From assembly GCF_002836205.1 (NCBI RefSeq), contig NZ_PJBE01000010.1:124001-188000 (forward strand): 64,000 bases of DNA, read 5' to 3'. The translations under genes and the position numbers were made by a program. Positions 61,756-64,000 of the stretch are shown here, piece after piece. Within the stretch, counting starts at the first letter, position 1, and every line of letters starts with the position of its first letter. Source of the stretch: Shewanella sp. Choline-02u-19. GTDB lineage: Bacteria > Pseudomonadota > Gammaproteobacteria > Enterobacterales > Shewanellaceae. The notes beneath the pieces are model-generated. The model saw only the letters and a list, made by a program, of their open reading frames with translations. It had not been told where the DNA came from and did not search any database.

Positions 61756-62226
61756 TTAAAGTTCAGCAACAAGTTTATTAACTATGTCACTGTGGGCGGC
61801 TTCATCAATCGAACGTTCAAGAATTTTTTCAGCGCCGGCAATAGCCAGTACAGCGACTTGCTTACGCAGGTCTTCTTTTACGCGATTACGTTCAGCTTCA
61901 ATTTCTGCATAACCTTGCGCGATAATCTTAGCGCGCTCAGTATCAGCTTCGGCTTTAGCTTCATCAACGATTTGAGCTTTACGCTTATTAGCTTGCTCAA
62001 TAATTTCGTTAGCAGTCGCTTTTGCATCTTTGAGTTGATCAGTGGCTTTCGCCTGTGCCAACTCAAGGTCTTTCACGGCACGGTCAGCATCAGCTAAACC
62101 GTCGGCAATCCTTTTTTGACGTTCTTCGATGGCATTCATCAAAGGAGGCCAAACAAACTTCATGCAAAACCACACGAAGAGTAAAAAGGCAACCGTCTGA
62201 CCGAGTAGGGTAGCGTTGATATTCAC
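61756..62226 (-). CDS. atpF: ATP synthase Fo b subunit
   Basis: A 156-aa peripheral-stalk protein: one N-terminal TM helix (MNINATLLGQTVAFLLFVWFC, then KFVWPPL, the family hinge) and a long charged helix (about residues 32-156) that dimerises and reaches delta. Length matches E. coli (156 aa). Confidence 0.96.
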   Translation of the reverse strand: MNINATLLGQTVAFLLFVWFCMKFVWPPLMNAIEERQKRIADGLADADRAVKDLELAQAKATDQLKDAKATANEIIEQANKRKAQIVDEAKAEADTERAKIIAQGYAEIEAERNRVKEDLRKQVAVLAIAGAEKILERSIDEAAHSDIVNKLVAEL

Positions 62227-62263
62227 AACAGCCTCCTATTAAGTTTAAAGACAGAAGCGTTTA

Positions 62264-62515
62264 TTAAAGCATTGCACCAAGAGGGTTAGTAAAGAGCATA
62301 AATAATGCAATACCAACACCGATCATAGTTACGGCGTCTAAAAGACCCGCTACGATGAACATTTTAACTTGTAGCATAGGAGCCATTTCTGGTTGACGCG
62401 CAGCGCCTTCCAAGAACTTACCACCTAGTAGGCCGAAACCGATAGCAGTACCTAATGCACCCATACCAATCAACAGAGCAACAGCAATAGCTGTCATGCC
62501 TAATACAGTTTCCAT
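62264..62515 (-). CDS. atpE: ATP synthase Fo c subunit
   Basis: An 83-aa two-helix proteolipid of the rotor ring. I start at ATG 62515 ([12 protein letters not shown]) with GGAG 7 nt upstream; a TTG four codons earlier overlaps that site. The loop AARQPEM (RQP motif, residues 40-42) faces F1, and the proton-carrying Asp60 is in [14 protein letters not shown]. Sequence is of the H+-type; the Na+-binding Q/ES pattern is absent. Confidence 0.96.
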
Positions 62516-62578
62516 CTCTATCTCCAATATTCTAAATCGTTGTTATTAATGATTTAGTTTAAAAATTTACAGCTTTCC

Positions 62579-63373
62579 TTAATGATCTTCATGCGCCATG
62601 CTTAAGTAAACAACGGTCAACATCATGAAGATAAACGCCTGTAAAGTGATAACCATAATATGGAAAATTAACCAACCTAGCTGTAATGTTACACCTAGAG
62701 TAGATAATGCCCAGTTAGCACCGTACATCAACGCAATAAGGATGAAAATCAACTCACCCGCATACAAGTTACCAAACAAACGCAGTGCCAATGAAATTGG
62801 CTTAGCGATCAAAGTAACTGTTTCTAGCAGAAAGTTGACGGGTATCATTGCCCAATGGTTAAAAGGCTGCATGGTCAGTTCTTTAACAAACCCTGAAATA
62901 CCCTTGACCTTAATGCTGTAATAAATAATCAGCACAAACACACCTAAAGCCATACTAAAGGTAATGTTTAAGTCAGTCGTTGGTACAACTTTCATGTAAG
63001 GGATACCAGCAGCAAGTGCTAGTGATGGGATCCAGTCAACTGGAACCATATCCATGAAGTTCATCATGAATACCCATACAAAAATCGTTAATGCCAACGG
63101 AGCAATAACAGGATTGCGGCCATGGAAGGTTTCCTTAACGCTACTGTCAACGAACTCAACTATCATCTCGACAAAACACTGAAGTTTGCCGGGAACACCG
63201 GTAGTTGCTTTCTTGCCAACGCTACGGAATAGCCACAAGAACAAAACACCAAGCCCAACCGAAAAGAACAATGAATCAATGTGCCATGTCCAGAAGCCTT
63301 CGCCAACACTTAGGTTGGTAAGGTGGTGCTGGATATAGCCCTGCGGTGTTAACGCTTCACCAGTTGCAGCCAT
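62579..63373 (-). CDS. atpB: ATP synthase Fo a subunit
   Basis: The 264-aa membrane stator forming the proton half-channels. About six TM helices. The essential Arg is in the helix ISLALRLFGNLYAGELIF (near residue 205), with the partner Glu in the same helix. The N-terminus FWTWHIDSLFFSVGLGVLFLWLF and the final YLSMAHEDH are typical of gammaproteobacteria. 12 bp after atpI. Confidence 0.96.
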   Translation of the reverse strand: MAATGEALTPQGYIQHHLTNLSVGEGFWTWHIDSLFFSVGLGVLFLWLFRSVGKKATTGVPGKLQCFVEMIVEFVDSSVKETFHGRNPVIAPLALTIFVWVFMMNFMDMVPVDWIPSLALAAGIPYMKVVPTTDLNITFSMALGVFVLIIYYSIKVKGISGFVKELTMQPFNHWAMIPVNFLLETVTLIAKPISLALRLFGNLYAGELIFILIALMYGANWALSTLGVTLQLGWLIFHIMVITLQAFIFMMLTVVYLSMAHEDH

Positions 63374-63385
63374 GATTCATCCCAC

Positions 63386-63769
63386 TTAACTTTGCTTGAA
63401 ATATAAAGGAGCTGTCCAATGCATCACTAACGCCAGGGTGTAACATACAAAAAGAGGCATAAAACCAATTTCTATATTGATAAACACAAACGAAAACATT
63501 GCTATGGTTAACAGCATCTTTACCGCTTCCCCCCAGTAAAAAGTCTTAACAACTTTAGCTGCGGAGCTTGCTCCCGTATGGGAAAAAGCGAGGGTTGCGA
63601 ATACAAAATTAGGGAGTACAGCAATAGCACCACCTGCTAATGCAGATATACCATACTGAGCTCCCCACATGGCGAAAAAGAAAACAGAAACACTTCCAGC
63701 CACCGCCGCCTGTATCAAAACTAATTTATAGGCTGACCAACGGCCACGACGTGCTAAAACCTTGCTCAA
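63386..63769 (-). CDS. atpI: ATP synthase protein I
   Basis: A 127-aa four-helix membrane protein, the first gene of the atp operon and a helper in c-ring assembly or Mg2+ supply. The start is TTG 63769, with GGAG 8 nt upstream; no better codon exists and E. coli atpI also uses a non-ATG start. The motif YGISALAGGAIAVLPNFVFA (about residues 29-48) is characteristic. Confidence 0.88.
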   Translation of the reverse strand: MSKVLARRGRWSAYKLVLIQAAVAGSVSVFFFAMWGAQYGISALAGGAIAVLPNFVFATLAFSHTGASSAAKVVKTFYWGEAVKMLLTIAMFSFVFINIEIGFMPLFVCYTLALVMHWTAPLYFKQS

Positions 63770-64000
63770 TTTATCTTCTCCGCATTATAACTTCCTGTTT
63801 CGATGACCGGACGACATATATCCGTATAAACCCGAGGTACAAAAAGCTTGCGAAAGTATACCGTTTCAGTGTTTCAAAGCAAGTTTAACCGTTAGAAAAA
63901 GGAGACTTTTAGCGTGATCTACGCCAAAAGTCTAAAAGTGGAGGATTAACAGATGTCACAAAATTACATAATATTGTCGTAACGTCGGTTTTTTAGCGGA
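63770..64000 (-). promoter_or_regulatory. atp operon leader with hairpin
   Basis: Upstream of atpI, the near-palindrome AGACTTTT-A-GCGT / ACGC-C-AAAAGTCT at 63903-63933 is followed on the minus strand by CTCCTTTTTCT. It is either the terminator of the off-window upstream gene (parB in relatives) or an attenuator in the atp transcript. No DnaA box is seen in this stretch. Confidence 0.55.

Overview
The window looks like a chromosomal segment of a Shewanella-type gammaproteobacterium (Alteromonadales). The case rests on protein content and gene order: gpmM-envC-ctp-yibQ, secB-gpsA, atpIBEFHAGDC next to glmU/glmS, a 16S-23S-5S-tRNA-Asp rRNA operon, a beta-propeller phytase paired with a TonB receptor, and several Fur-, Pho- and PsrA-like sites. 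No phage, transposase, integrase or CRISPR array is visible. In related bacteria the atp operon follows mnmG-rsmG-parAB beside oriC, so the right end is probably close to the origin. The rRNA, glm and atp genes, all on the minus strand, would then be read away from it (inference).

Layout. 1-4 kb: methionine salvage phosphatase MtnC, two hot-dog thioesterases (one behind a PsrA-like palindrome), a small GNAT gene without a normal start codon, and a long-chain acyl-CoA ligase. 4-8.4 kb: a secreted S33 hydrolase, a NatAB-type ABC exporter with a tiny translationally coupled ORF, and a small membrane protein. 8.5-13.3 kb: mogA, an NlpC/P60 lipoprotein, an unannotated 48-codon peptide gene with its own hairpin, and an ABC-2 exporter operon with an HlyD-type lipoprotein. 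13.4-20.4 kb: a phytate locus, with phytase and TonB receptor divergent from a membrane GGDEF protein (A-site lost, I-site kept) and an AraC regulator. 20.5-24.5 kb: a YkgJ protein, a nested inverted repeat, a fragment of a siderophore-type PLP decarboxylase, an SbnG-like aldolase/citrate synthase and a FecA-like receptor. This looks like the remains of a citrate-siderophore locus.

24.5-34 kb: housekeeping genes for a flavoprotein, GpsA, SecB, a rhodanese, phosphoglycerate mutase, cell-division peptidoglycan activation (EnvC, Ctp, YibQ), NsrR and a second YkgJ protein. 34-39.9 kb: the rRNA operon on the minus strand with tRNA-Asp at its end, no spacer tRNA, tandem promoters, a boxA and a 16S processing stem. 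40-44.5 kb: ccoG, a small membrane-anchored protein, menB with a leader hairpin over its ribosome-binding site, a DUF2061 gene behind a near-perfect Fur box, and a CPA1 antiporter. 44.5-49.4 kb: pstSCAB behind a Pho box, without phoU, then two small unknown genes.

49.4-64 kb: glmS with a DeoR-type regulator, a Fur-site-associated siderophore receptor, glmU, a DsrE-family protein, a cluster of hairpins, and the complete F1Fo ATP synthase operon. Recurring themes are iron uptake (two receptors, the SbnG remnant, Fur sites) and phosphate supply (phytase, TonB receptor, Pst). The most promising places for something undescribed are the phytase/c-di-GMP-receptor/AraC locus, the decayed siderophore locus with its nested repeat, the 48-aa peptide gene and the menB leader.
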